A stretch of 19,884 bases of DNA from CAZYJD01 sp964647785. GTDB taxonomy: Bacteria; Bacteroidota; Bacteroidia; NS11-12g; UBA9320. The translations under genes were made by a program, and so were the position numbers. Below the pieces are notes generated by a model. That model was not told the DNA's origin and did not search any database. It saw only the letters and a program-made list of their open reading frames with translations. The stretch covers positions 1 to 19,884 of the forward strand of contig CAZYJD010000035.1 of assembly GCA_964647785.1 (NCBI GenBank), in the 5' to 3' direction. Shown piece after piece: positions 1 through 7,759 of this stretch. The first letter of the stretch is position 1; every line of letters begins with the position of its first letter.

Positions 1-1842
1 TCTTCCTGCCACTGGTGCCACGTGATGGAGCGCGAAAGTTTCGAAGACCGCGATACTGCCGACATCATGAATGAATTTTTTGTTTCGGTGAAGGTCGATC
101 GCGAAGAACGGCCCGACATCGACCAACTATACATGGATGCAGTACAACTCATGACCGGTAGAGGCGGTTGGCCGCTGAATGTGGTTTGTCTGCCCGATGG
201 AAGACCCATTTGGGGTGGCACCTACTTCCCGCAAACAAACTGGAACCAAAGCCTGCTGAAACTGGCCAATTTCTATCGAAGTCAGCCTGAAAAAGCCCTG
301 GAATACGCATCCAAACTCGAAGCAGGACTGCAGGAAATGAGCGTGATTCCCGATGCAGCTAAAGAACAAGAGGAAGCACAACTCAAGGATTTACTTCATC
401 TCTATCTGGAAATAGACAAAGAATTTGATCAAACATGGGGTGGCCATGGCAATCCTCCTAAATTCCCCATGCCCACACTTTGGGAGTTCATTGGCACCGC
501 TTCTGAATTATTTCCCGCATCAAATGCCAGCCAACAGCTGAATTTATCGCTGCACGCCATGGCACAAGGTGGGCTCTATGATTTGGTTGGAGGCGGTTTT
601 TCCAGATATTCAGTGGATGAAAAATGGCTCGTTCCGCATTTTGAGAAAATGCTCTACGACAATGCATTGCTTCTTTCACTCTATGCAAGACAATACCGCA
701 GAAACCCCAATCCACTTTTACTTCATGTGATCGAAAGAAGCATGGGCTGGCTGAAAAGAGAAATAAAATCCCCAAATGGTGGCTATTTCAGTGCTTTAGA
801 CGCCGATTCAGAAGGGGTGGAGGGCAAATTCTATTTGTGGACTGCAAACGAACTCCGTGAAGAAGCAGATTCTTGTGGTGTTCGTTTGGATGACTTCCTG
901 GCGCTGGATGCCGGACAATGGGAAGACTCCATCATTCCTCGCTTGTGCTCATCTGCCGATGTTCAAAGCCCCGAATGGATCAAACTCATTGATCAACTGC
1001 TCGAAAAACGCAATGAACGCATCCGCCCCGGATTGGACGATAAAGTACTCAGTGGTTGGAATGGCTTGCTTCTATCCGGTCTGTGCGATGCGTGGAAAGT
1101 GCTGCAAAAGCCCGAATGGATGGACATGATTTGCGAATTGGCCGACTTTCTCTCTGAGAAGATGTACCACAAAGGTGTTCTTTATCGAACCCTTGGCAAC
1201 AACAATCAACACATCGCAGGATTTGCAGAAGATTATGCGGCAGTTGCCAAAGGTTTGTTACAGGCCGGAGCAGTGAGCGGCAATGAAAACTATTCCCTAA
1301 AAGCCAAACAACTGACCGATGCGGCCATTGATCGTTTTTATGATGCAGAAAAACAGTTTTTTGCTTTCACCCCCATGCAGGAACAGACGCTTATCAGCAG
1401 AAAATATGAAACACAAGACAACGTAATTCCGAGCTGCAATGCCATTTTCGGGCATGTTCTTTGCAATTTGTGGGAGAGATTTGAAGAACACCGATATCTT
1501 GAAATCTGTGATGCCATGCTTAATCGAATGCGTGCAGTGATGGAAAAATTCCCGGCATGGCATGCCCACTGGGCCCATTTGCTCAGTTTGAGGATACGTC
1601 AGCCCAAACTCATTTGCATCACAGGAAAAAGAGCCCAACAAGCTGCAAAAGATCTATATGCACAACACCATTTACCCGATGATTGCATTCTTTTCAATGA
1701 AGGTACCCATTCGGACCTGCCTGTTTTTGCTAACCGAATAACCGGAGAGTTGCGCTTTTATGTGTGCGAAGGTCAGCAGTGCCTGAAGCCTGTTGATTCC
1801 ATTCAGGAAGTGCTGGAACAATTGCAGCAAGTGAAAAGTTAG
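1..1842 (+). CDS. DUF255/YyaL-family thioredoxin domain protein (5' partial)
   Basis: The reading frame is open from base 1, so the N-terminus is outside the window; 613 residues are visible and the family is usually about 670-690. The visible part starts inside the thioredoxin-like domain with Cys-His-Trp-Cys-His (residues 3-7), the diagnostic redox-type motif of this family (bacterial YyaL, animal SPATA20). Further hallmarks are PPKFP near residue 152, the GGLYDLVGGGFSRYS and HFEKMLYDNA block at about 190-222, DADSEG near 267 and DDKVLSGWNG near 346. Residues from about 120 on correspond to the alpha/alpha-barrel, glycosidase-like part. The biochemical role is not established in the family; a redox function is inferred only from the CxxC. 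The GTG and ATG codons near base 22 are internal and not the start. The stop codon lies inside the palindrome that precedes the metal transporter operon. Confidence 0.93.
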   Translation, partial: SSCHWCHVMERESFEDRDTADIMNEFFVSVKVDREERPDIDQLYMDAVQLMTGRGGWPLNVVCLPDGRPIWGGTYFPQTNWNQSLLKLANFYRSQPEKALEYASKLEAGLQEMSVIPDAAKEQEEAQLKDLLHLYLEIDKEFDQTWGGHGNPPKFPMPTLWEFIGTASELFPASNASQQLNLSLHAMAQGGLYDLVGGGFSRYSVDEKWLVPHFEKMLYDNALLLSLYARQYRRNPNPLLLHVIERSMGWLKREIKSPNGGYFSALDADSEGVEGKFYLWTANELREEADSCGVRLDDFLALDAGQWEDSIIPRLCSSADVQSPEWIKLIDQLLEKRNERIRPGLDDKVLSGWNGLLLSGLCDAWKVLQKPEWMDMICELADFLSEKMYHKGVLYRTLGNNNQHIAGFAEDYAAVAKGLLQAGAVSGNENYSLKAKQLTDAAIDRFYDAEKQFFAFTPMQEQTLISRKYETQDNVIPSCNAIFGHVLCNLWERFEEHRYLEICDAMLNRMRAVMEKFPAWHAHWAHLLSLRIRQPKLICITGKRAQQAAKDLYAQHHLPDDCILFNEGTHSDLPVFANRITGELRFYVCEGQQCLKPVDSIQEVLEQLQQVKS

Positions 1843-1853
1843 TCGCGACTAAC
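1838..1853. promoter_or_regulatory. 16-bp perfect palindrome, candidate metalloregulator operator
   Basis: GTTAGTCGCGACTAAC is a perfect palindrome. Allowing one mismatch pair it extends to 1834-1857, with an A-run on the left and a T-run on the right. It begins just before the TAG stop of the upstream gene and is centred about 43 bp before the start of the metal transporter operon, upstream of the -7 element. Its TTAG...CTAA arms resemble operators of DtxR/IdeR-type metalloregulators, which suits a metal importer (inference). A weak intrinsic terminator is the alternative, because T-rich sequence follows; however, the stem would be only 6 GC-poor pairs around a CGCG loop. Confidence 0.5.
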
Positions 1854-1875
1854 ATTTTTATTTGGCGAATGTAAT

Positions 1876-1883
1876 TATCTTTG
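1876..1883 (+). promoter_or_regulatory. Bacteroidota -7 element of the metal ABC operon
   Basis: TATCTTTG matches the Bacteroidota -7 consensus TAnnTTTG exactly and ends 4 bases before the GTG start of the binding-protein gene. The expected transcription start therefore falls at or next to the start codon. No -33 TTTG is seen at the usual spacing; the nearest one, at 1861-1864, leaves only 11 bases. Confidence 0.65.
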
Positions 1884-1887
1884 CCAT

Positions 1888-2799
1888 GTGAAGCGCTTCT
1901 ATACATGGATGGTACTTTTAAGTGGCCTATTGGCTGGATGCAAAGGCAATGATTCAAATGAATCAAAACCCTTGGTTGTAACCACCACTTCCATCATAGC
2001 CGATGCCCTTAAGTACATGGCTGGCAATGATTTGGAAATACATGCTTTGATGGGCAGCGGGGTGGATCCGCACATATACAAGGCCTCACAGGGCGATGTA
2101 GCCTTGTTAACTAAAGCTTCCCTCATTGTTCACAACGGACTGCATCTGGAAGGGAAGATGTCGGAACTCTTTCACAAACTGGAAGCAACCCGACCCGTGG
2201 TTGCGGTGAGCTCGGCCCTTGATCCTCAAACATTGCGCGCCATGAATGATCAGGCCACCATATATGATCCGCATATTTGGTTTGATCCCGATTTATGGCT
2301 CGAGGGCATGGAGGGGGTTAACCGAAAGTTGCAAGAATTATATCCTGATAAAAAAGATAGTTTTCAGCAGCGTTTCAATCGCTACAAGGAAGAAATAACT
2401 TCCTTGAACAAACAACTTCAAGCAGATATTAAGACCATTCCGGAAGAAAACCGTGTGCTCATTACTTCGCATGACGCATTTGGCTATTACGGACAGGCAT
2501 TTGGCTTGGAGGTACATGGCTTGCAGGGCATCAGCACAGTTTCTGAATTTGGCATAAGGGATCTGCAGAACCTCAGTCGCTTCATCATCGACCGAAAAAT
2601 AAGGGCGGTGTTTGTAGAGAGTTCTGTTTCGCCCAAAAGCATTGAGGCCTTGATAGAAAATTGTCGAAAAATGGGTCATGAAGTGCGCATTGGTGGTGAG
2701 TTGTTCAGTGATGCCTTAGGTGAAGCAGGCACCGCTGAAGGAACCTACACGGGCATGCTGAAACACAATACCCGAACAATCATCGAAGCATTGAAATGA
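1888..2799 (+). CDS. Metal (Zn/Mn-type) ABC transporter substrate-binding lipoprotein, TroA/ZnuA family
   Basis: Captures a divalent metal ion (Zn2+ or Mn2+) outside the inner membrane and delivers it to the permease pair encoded downstream. The 303-residue product opens with a lipoprotein signal (residues 1-18, LLAGC, lipidated Cys18). It carries the cluster A-I metal-site residues His62 (DPHIYKAS), His129 (YDPHIWFDP), His195 (TSHDAFGYY) and Asp275 (LFSDALG), at nearly the same positions as in Treponema TroA. The His-rich loop of proteobacterial ZnuA is absent, so the metal cannot be decided. GTG at 1888 is chosen because the in-line ATG at 1886 meets an immediate stop and because the lipobox then lies at the right distance. 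The stop overlaps the next start (ATGA), which suggests translational coupling. Confidence 0.93.
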   Translation: MKRFYTWMVLLSGLLAGCKGNDSNESKPLVVTTTSIIADALKYMAGNDLEIHALMGSGVDPHIYKASQGDVALLTKASLIVHNGLHLEGKMSELFHKLEATRPVVAVSSALDPQTLRAMNDQATIYDPHIWFDPDLWLEGMEGVNRKLQELYPDKKDSFQQRFNRYKEEITSLNKQLQADIKTIPEENRVLITSHDAFGYYGQAFGLEVHGLQGISTVSEFGIRDLQNLSRFIIDRKIRAVFVESSVSPKSIEALIENCRKMGHEVRIGGELFSDALGEAGTAEGTYTGMLKHNTRTIIEALK

Positions 2800-3581
2800 A
2801 TTCCACTTTCCAAACGGCCGTAGAAGCGCATAACCTGAATGTGATTTACCAGCGCAAACCCGCACTGTGGAATGTCGATTTCCGATTGCCTGCCTCGGCC
2901 ATTACCGGCATCATGGGACCGAATGGCTCGGGAAAATCCACCTTGCTGAAAACCATCATGGGGATTATTGATGCAGATGGCGGTTGGGTAAATGTTTTTG
3001 ACAAACCCATTGAGGAAGTTCGGAACCGAATCAGTTATGTGCCGCAGCGTCAGGAAATAGATTGGGACTTCCCCACCAATGTTTACGACGTGGTGGCCAT
3101 GGGCCGCTATGTTGAAAGGGGCCTGTTCAAACGCTTGACTAAGCATGACCATCAAATCATTGAAGAATCGCTTGAAAAAGTGAACATGCAGTCGTACCGC
3201 AAGCGGCAAATTTCACAATTGAGCGGCGGTCAGCAGCAACGGGTATTCATTGCCAGAGCGCTGGCCCAGCAGGCCGATTTATATCTGATGGACGAACCAT
3301 TTGCCGGGGTGGATGCTGCCACCGAGCAAGCCATCATTGCGCTAATGAAAGACATGAAAGCAGCTGGGAAAACCCTGGTTGTGGTGCACCACGATCTCTC
3401 CAGTGCCAGCGCATATTTCGATTGGGTACTCTTGCTCAACACCCGCATGGTAGGTTGCGGCCCGGTTGAAGAGACCTTCAATGATCAAATGTTGCGCGAC
3501 ACCTATGGCGGGCAGCTCAATATGCTCAGCCGATTGGGCGACCTGATGAAAGAACAGCCTCTTCCCAAAAAGCGCAAGTGA
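2796..3581 (+). CDS. Metal ABC transporter ATP-binding protein (TroB/ZnuC type)
   Basis: ATPase of the importer; it binds the cytoplasmic face of the two permeases and powers metal uptake. The 261-residue protein has Walker A GPNGSGKST (41-49), a Q-loop at PQRQEIDWDFP (83-93, the form usual in metal importers), signature LSGGQQQR (142-149), Walker B DLYLMDEP (161-168) and the H-loop VVHHD (196-200). The ATG lies 4 bases inside the preceding gene (ATGA) and the stop overlaps the next start (GTGA), so the genes are tightly coupled. The family is certain; the metal is not. Confidence 0.95.
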   Translation: MNSTFQTAVEAHNLNVIYQRKPALWNVDFRLPASAITGIMGPNGSGKSTLLKTIMGIIDADGGWVNVFDKPIEEVRNRISYVPQRQEIDWDFPTNVYDVVAMGRYVERGLFKRLTKHDHQIIEESLEKVNMQSYRKRQISQLSGGQQQRVFIARALAQQADLYLMDEPFAGVDAATEQAIIALMKDMKAAGKTLVVVHHDLSSASAYFDWVLLLNTRMVGCGPVEETFNDQMLRDTYGGQLNMLSRLGDLMKEQPLPKKRK

Positions 3582-4849
3582 AGCCATTGCTCAACATATT
3601 CGACTCGCCCGCTTTGTTCACCGTGCTCTTCGGCAGTATGCTCATCTCGGGCATGTCGGCTTTAATCGGAACCTTTACCTTTCTGCGTAAACGCTCACTG
3701 ATTGGCGATGTAATCTCGCATGCCGTGCTTCCCGGAATTGCATTGGCATTTCTGCTCACTTCTACAAAAAATTTGCTTCCCCTGCTCATAGGAGGTGCGG
3801 CCACCGGCGCCCTGGCAGCATGGCTCATCGATATCATTACCCAAAACAGTAAAATCAAAGCCGATACGGCCATTGCTCTGAATACGAGTGTGTTCTTTGG
3901 TGTGGGCATGGTGCTGTTGAGTTGGATTCAACACAGCGGTGCCGGCAATCAAAGTGGGCTGGATCGTTTCTTATTCGGCAAGGCAGCAGCACTTCAGTCG
4001 TATGAAGTACGCATCTATTTTTGGTTAAGCATCTTCATTCTGCTGATGGTGATTTTTGGCTTCCGCGCTTTTAAAATGATTTCTTTTGATGAGCAGTACA
4101 GCCGCTCCATTGGCTTGCCAACGCGCTCTATTCGCCTGGTGCTCATGTTCCTCACTGTAATGGTGGTGGCATTGGGAGTACAATCGGTTGGGGTGGTTCT
4201 CATGTCGGCCCTGCTGATTACGCCCGCTGCCATCGGTCGCTTTTTTTCTTCAACCCTCAAAGGCATGATGCTCATTGCTTTGCTGAGTGGCATGTTCTCT
4301 GGAGCTGCCGGTGCTCTGGTGTCCTATGCCTTTCCATCCATGCCCACCGGACCGTGGATTGTGATCTGGCTAAGTGTACTGGCTTTGCTCGCATTTCTGT
4401 TCTCAGCCCGAAAAGGCATCCTGGTGCTCTGGTTCAGAAAATGGCAAAACGGCCAACGCATTGCGCTGGAGAATTTCATCAAGACCTTTTATCCTTCACT
4501 GAAAGAAGACAAAGAGCAACTTTTTGATATCCACGATCTTCCTGAGCCCATGAAAGCAGGTCAAGCCAACCGATTGCTCATCACTGCCAGGCTACGCGGC
4601 TGGATTAGGCGTTCGGGCAGCAAACAATTTGGCTTCACGGAGGAAGGAGTGGAAGTGGTAAAATCCATTGTGCGCAAACACCGGCTATGGGAACTATACC
4701 TGAATAGATACCTGCAATTGGGAGCAGACCACGTGCATGACAATGCCGAAGAAATGGAGCACCTCATCACCCCTGAAATGGAAAAGGACCTATACGAATT
4801 GATGGACCGGCCGGAAAAAGATCCGCACGATAGCGAAATACCTTATTGA
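3578..4849 (+). CDS. Metal ABC transporter permease fused to a C-terminal DtxR/MntR-like domain (TroC-like)
   Basis: 423 residues, against about 280-300 for a plain ABC-3 permease. Residues 1-290 are a polytopic permease with the family motif GDVISHAVLPG (43-53) and a membrane segment set ending near 277. Residues about 292-365 look like a winged helix-turn-helix. Residues 366-423 match the DtxR/MntR metal-binding and dimerization domain, with His368, Glu372, His387, Glu391, Glu394 and His395 in the positions of regulator metal ligands. By eye the N-terminal ligands of MntR (Asp8, Glu11) fall on Asn299 and Lys302, so the metal site would be incomplete. The soluble domain follows the last membrane helix and should be cytoplasmic, where it could sense metal and gate transport or bind DNA (inference). 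The start is GTG in a GTGA overlap with the ATPase gene. Confidence 0.92.
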   Translation: MKPLLNIFDSPALFTVLFGSMLISGMSALIGTFTFLRKRSLIGDVISHAVLPGIALAFLLTSTKNLLPLLIGGAATGALAAWLIDIITQNSKIKADTAIALNTSVFFGVGMVLLSWIQHSGAGNQSGLDRFLFGKAAALQSYEVRIYFWLSIFILLMVIFGFRAFKMISFDEQYSRSIGLPTRSIRLVLMFLTVMVVALGVQSVGVVLMSALLITPAAIGRFFSSTLKGMMLIALLSGMFSGAAGALVSYAFPSMPTGPWIVIWLSVLALLAFLFSARKGILVLWFRKWQNGQRIALENFIKTFYPSLKEDKEQLFDIHDLPEPMKAGQANRLLITARLRGWIRRSGSKQFGFTEEGVEVVKSIVRKHRLWELYLNRYLQLGADHVHDNAEEMEHLITPEMEKDLYELMDRPEKDPHDSEIPY

Positions 4850-5724
4850 TGGAGCATTTCTGGATCATATTAACCGCTGCCATGGTGGCTGTTTCCACCG
4901 CCATAACGGGAAGTTTTTTGGTGCTGCGAAAAAGCAGCATGGTGGGCGATGCCATTTCGCATGCGGTATTGCCCGGATTGGTGGTGGCCTACCTCATTTC
5001 AGGAAGCCGTACAAGCTTCTTCATGCTAGCAGGTGCAGCCCTGAGTGGTTTGCTGGTGACCCTGCTCATCGAATTGATCCAAAAAAAAGCAAGGCTTCAA
5101 CAAGATGCAAGCATTGGCATTAGCTACACTTTTCTCTTTGCTCTTGGCATTATCCTGGTGAGCCAGTTTGGATCTCAGGTAGATCTGGATCAGGATTGCG
5201 TGTTGTATGGAGAAATTGCCTTTGTTCCTCTGGACATTTGGAAATACGGCGAGCTTTCGCTGGGGCCCAGGCAAGTTTGGACCAATGGCATTCTTTTGTT
5301 GCTGAGCATTGGCGGGCTGGCCCTGGGATACAAGGGTTTGCTCGCTACGAGTTTCGATCCTGAATTTGCGAAAGCCTCAGGGATGAAAGTGGCCGGATGG
5401 AACCTCGCCCTGATGTCTTTCACTTCCCTCGATGCGGTGATTGCCTTCGAATCGGTAGGAGCCATTTTGGTGATCGCCTTTCTAGTAGGACCTGCCGCAA
5501 CTGCCTATCTCATTAGCAATACCCTTCCCGGAATGCTCGTAAAATCCATCATTTTCGGAATCACGGCCAGCATTGCGGGTTACTTGTTCAGTTGGTGGCT
5601 CAATGTATCCATTGCCGGAAGCATCTCAAGTTTCATTGGCCTCCAGTTTGCGCTCACCTTTGTCATTCATCATCTGAAAGTCAGGTCTGAAAAACGGATG
5701 TCAGAACTCGTTCAGAAGAACTGA
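4849..5724 (+). CDS. Second metal ABC transporter permease (TroD-like)
   Basis: Inner-membrane permease that pairs with the fused permease encoded just upstream to form the metal channel. From ATG at 4849 it is 291 residues, the normal length, with many hydrophobic helices and the ABC-3 motif GDAISHAVLPG near residue 33. It has no regulator domain. A TTG three bases upstream is in frame, but the ATG in the TGATG overlap with the previous stop is the more natural start. It is the last gene of the four-gene importer operon; a new promoter follows within 30 bp of its stop. Confidence 0.93.
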   Translation: MEHFWIILTAAMVAVSTAITGSFLVLRKSSMVGDAISHAVLPGLVVAYLISGSRTSFFMLAGAALSGLLVTLLIELIQKKARLQQDASIGISYTFLFALGIILVSQFGSQVDLDQDCVLYGEIAFVPLDIWKYGELSLGPRQVWTNGILLLLSIGGLALGYKGLLATSFDPEFAKASGMKVAGWNLALMSFTSLDAVIAFESVGAILVIAFLVGPAATAYLISNTLPGMLVKSIIFGITASIAGYLFSWWLNVSIAGSISSFIGLQFALTFVIHHLKVRSEKRMSELVQKN

Positions 5725-5752
5725 TTTCCTATTAAAAACAAATCGCAGGTGT

Positions 5753-5760
5753 TATGTTTG
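5753..5760 (+). promoter_or_regulatory. Bacteroidota -7 element of the TonB receptor gene
   Basis: TATGTTTG matches TAnnTTTG exactly and ends 4 bases before the GTG start at 5765. It lies in the 40-bp gap after the importer operon, so the receptor and lipoprotein genes can be expressed apart from it. No convincing -33 element or terminator is visible in the gap. Confidence 0.6.
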
Positions 5761-5764
5761 TTTT

Positions 5765-7759
5765 GTGCGTTGGCAGGCTTCTCTAATTTGGATCATTGGA
5801 TGGTTCGCTCTTCTCCCGACTGAGCTTTATGGCCAGAAAGGGAAGGATGCGTCAACTTTTGTCAATCCCGAAATACAGAGCCTGGCTTTTGGTGCACAAA
5901 AAGCTTCTGAATGCTTTGAGTTGGTGAAGGTCATTACCCGCGAAGAGATAGACCTTTTGCACGCCTTAACCCTAAATGATCTGCTGTTATACGAACTGAA
6001 TGTCAATCAACTGTATACAGGCATCGACGGATATCGTGTGGATTACCAGGGTTTTGGGAGCCGAAACATCCGCATCATGCAGGACGGAAATCCCATCCTG
6101 CCTTATTCAGCAGATTATCTCGACATCTCACAAATCTCCCTGAACCATGTGGAGCGGGTTGAAATCATATTTTGGGCAAGCGGGGTGCAATTTGGCAATG
6201 GATCGATTTCGCTTACCATCAACCTTATCAGCAGATCTAACGACAAGCCCCACAAATCAGGTTTCCTGCAAAACTGGAACAATACCACGGGTGAGATTCA
6301 TGCTTCGGGGATGGGCTTCCTCAACTATGGCCGGCATCATTTCAGGCTATCAGCGGGTAGGAATTTCAAATCTGGGCTTCAGACAGACGATGCGCTGCGA
6401 GTGGAAGTGTTTAAACCGGTGGCACAATATCACGGGCAATTCAATTACGATTATAAAATTGGAGAGCACCTCGAAACAGGCATATACACCGGCTTCTTTT
6501 ATCAAAACTTACTGGAACGGGGCGAGCCCCTCGTGCAAACAACCCGCGCAAGCGACCGGTTGGTGAGGACCTATCGTTACAATGCGGGAGCCTATTTTAA
6601 GCAGCGATTGAGCAAGGTTCATCACCTTCGACTTGATCTAAGTCATGCGGCACTTTATAAAAACGTAACCAACCAGATTGTTGACCTCAGCAGTGGTGAA
6701 ATATGGGACATCAACAGCACCAACCCATTGGACAGCCTCAGTTTCGGGCAAAGCAATGTGCGACTGCAATTGAACAAGTACGATCAAAAGGCCCGATTCA
6801 ACTTCAATGGCGGGGTGGAGTTCAACTTTCAACGCGACCGCAGAACCAGTCGCACCGGTTTGGATAACAAGAACGTGCCACAATATGAACTGTTCAGCCA
6901 TGCCGAGTACAAACCCAATGATAACTTCTGGCTGGCTGCGGGATTGCGAGCACTTTACAGCCCGCGCTTTCAAAGCCCCCTGAATCCCGAGGCAAGAATA
7001 CGTCTCCGACTCAGCCCCAATTTCGACCTCATGGTAGCCCTGGCACGATCCTATCGCGTGCCGAGCTTCAATGAGCTTTATTACAACTACACCGATCCAC
7101 GATTGAGCATTGAAGGCAATTTGAACTTAAAAGCAGAAAAGTCTTACACTTTCTTTACAGGTTTTGATCTGCATTTTGACCATCTTCGCTTTACCAGTAG
7201 CCTGTTCGCCAACGACAAACAAGATGCCATCTACCTATTGAGAACCGACTCCATTCATAATGTTTATGCCTTCCTGAACACCGGAAGAACCCGAAGTTTT
7301 GGAACACAAGCATCCGTAATAGGAGAATTTGGCGCCTGCAGGTTTCAGGCAGAAGCAAGTTCCGTCGGGGTGAATGCCGCCGCAGATTTGTTGGGGCAGT
7401 ATTTCTTCACCCAACAGCTCAAAGCCAATGTGTTTGTTACCTTGATGGATGGCAAAATGGTGTTGGCCAGTATGAATAAATTCACCAGTGTCAACGAAGA
7501 CTTGCGCTTGAATAATAACGGGGAGTTTGAGGCATTTGAACTGGACCGATATTTCCTGAGTGATTTATCCGTTTCCGTAAAACCCGGTAAAAACAACTAC
7601 TTTATTCGCATCGCCATGAAAAACCTATTTGATGTACAAACCGTTCAAGGTGCGCAATTTATTGTAGATTTCAACTCAGAACCAGAGGTGAACAACTACC
7701 TCCCGGGAGCCATTGCCCGTGGACGTATGTTCTGCCTGCAGTTTGAAGGAAGATGGTAA
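5765..7759 (+). CDS. TonB-dependent outer-membrane receptor, probable heme/metal uptake
   Basis: Outer-membrane gated barrel that imports a scarce ligand using TonB energy. The 664-residue product has a Sec signal peptide (residues 1 to about 23, ending LYG-Q) and a plug domain at about 50-157 with GFGSRNIRIMQDG (96-108) and VERVEI (129-134). A long beta-barrel follows, ending in Trp. It lacks the N-terminal carboxypeptidase-like extension of SusC proteins. The barrel has YRVP (430-433) and GNLNL (451-455), the equivalents of the FRAP and NPNL boxes of heme receptors, but no His between them, where classical heme receptors carry one. GTG at 5765 is chosen because the signal peptide and the -7 element fit it. 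It overlaps the HmuY-like gene by 7 bp. Heme is inferred from that partner; another metal complex or cobalamin is possible. Confidence 0.88.
   Translation: MRWQASLIWIIGWFALLPTELYGQKGKDASTFVNPEIQSLAFGAQKASECFELVKVITREEIDLLHALTLNDLLLYELNVNQLYTGIDGYRVDYQGFGSRNIRIMQDGNPILPYSADYLDISQISLNHVERVEIIFWASGVQFGNGSISLTINLISRSNDKPHKSGFLQNWNNTTGEIHASGMGFLNYGRHHFRLSAGRNFKSGLQTDDALRVEVFKPVAQYHGQFNYDYKIGEHLETGIYTGFFYQNLLERGEPLVQTTRASDRLVRTYRYNAGAYFKQRLSKVHHLRLDLSHAALYKNVTNQIVDLSSGEIWDINSTNPLDSLSFGQSNVRLQLNKYDQKARFNFNGGVEFNFQRDRRTSRTGLDNKNVPQYELFSHAEYKPNDNFWLAAGLRALYSPRFQSPLNPEARIRLRLSPNFDLMVALARSYRVPSFNELYYNYTDPRLSIEGNLNLKAEKSYTFFTGFDLHFDHLRFTSSLFANDKQDAIYLLRTDSIHNVYAFLNTGRTRSFGTQASVIGEFGACRFQAEASSVGVNAAADLLGQYFFTQQLKANVFVTLMDGKMVLASMNKFTSVNEDLRLNNNGEFEAFELDRYFLSDLSVSVKPGKNNYFIRIAMKNLFDVQTVQGAQFIVDFNSEPEVNNYLPGAIARGRMFCLQFEGRW

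Noticed and set aside
1838..1860. Strong intrinsic terminator after the DUF255 gene
   Set aside because: The palindrome has no room for a GC-rich stem with a loop (6 weak pairs around CGCG) and the T-run is broken; an operator fits better, though a weak terminator is not excluded.
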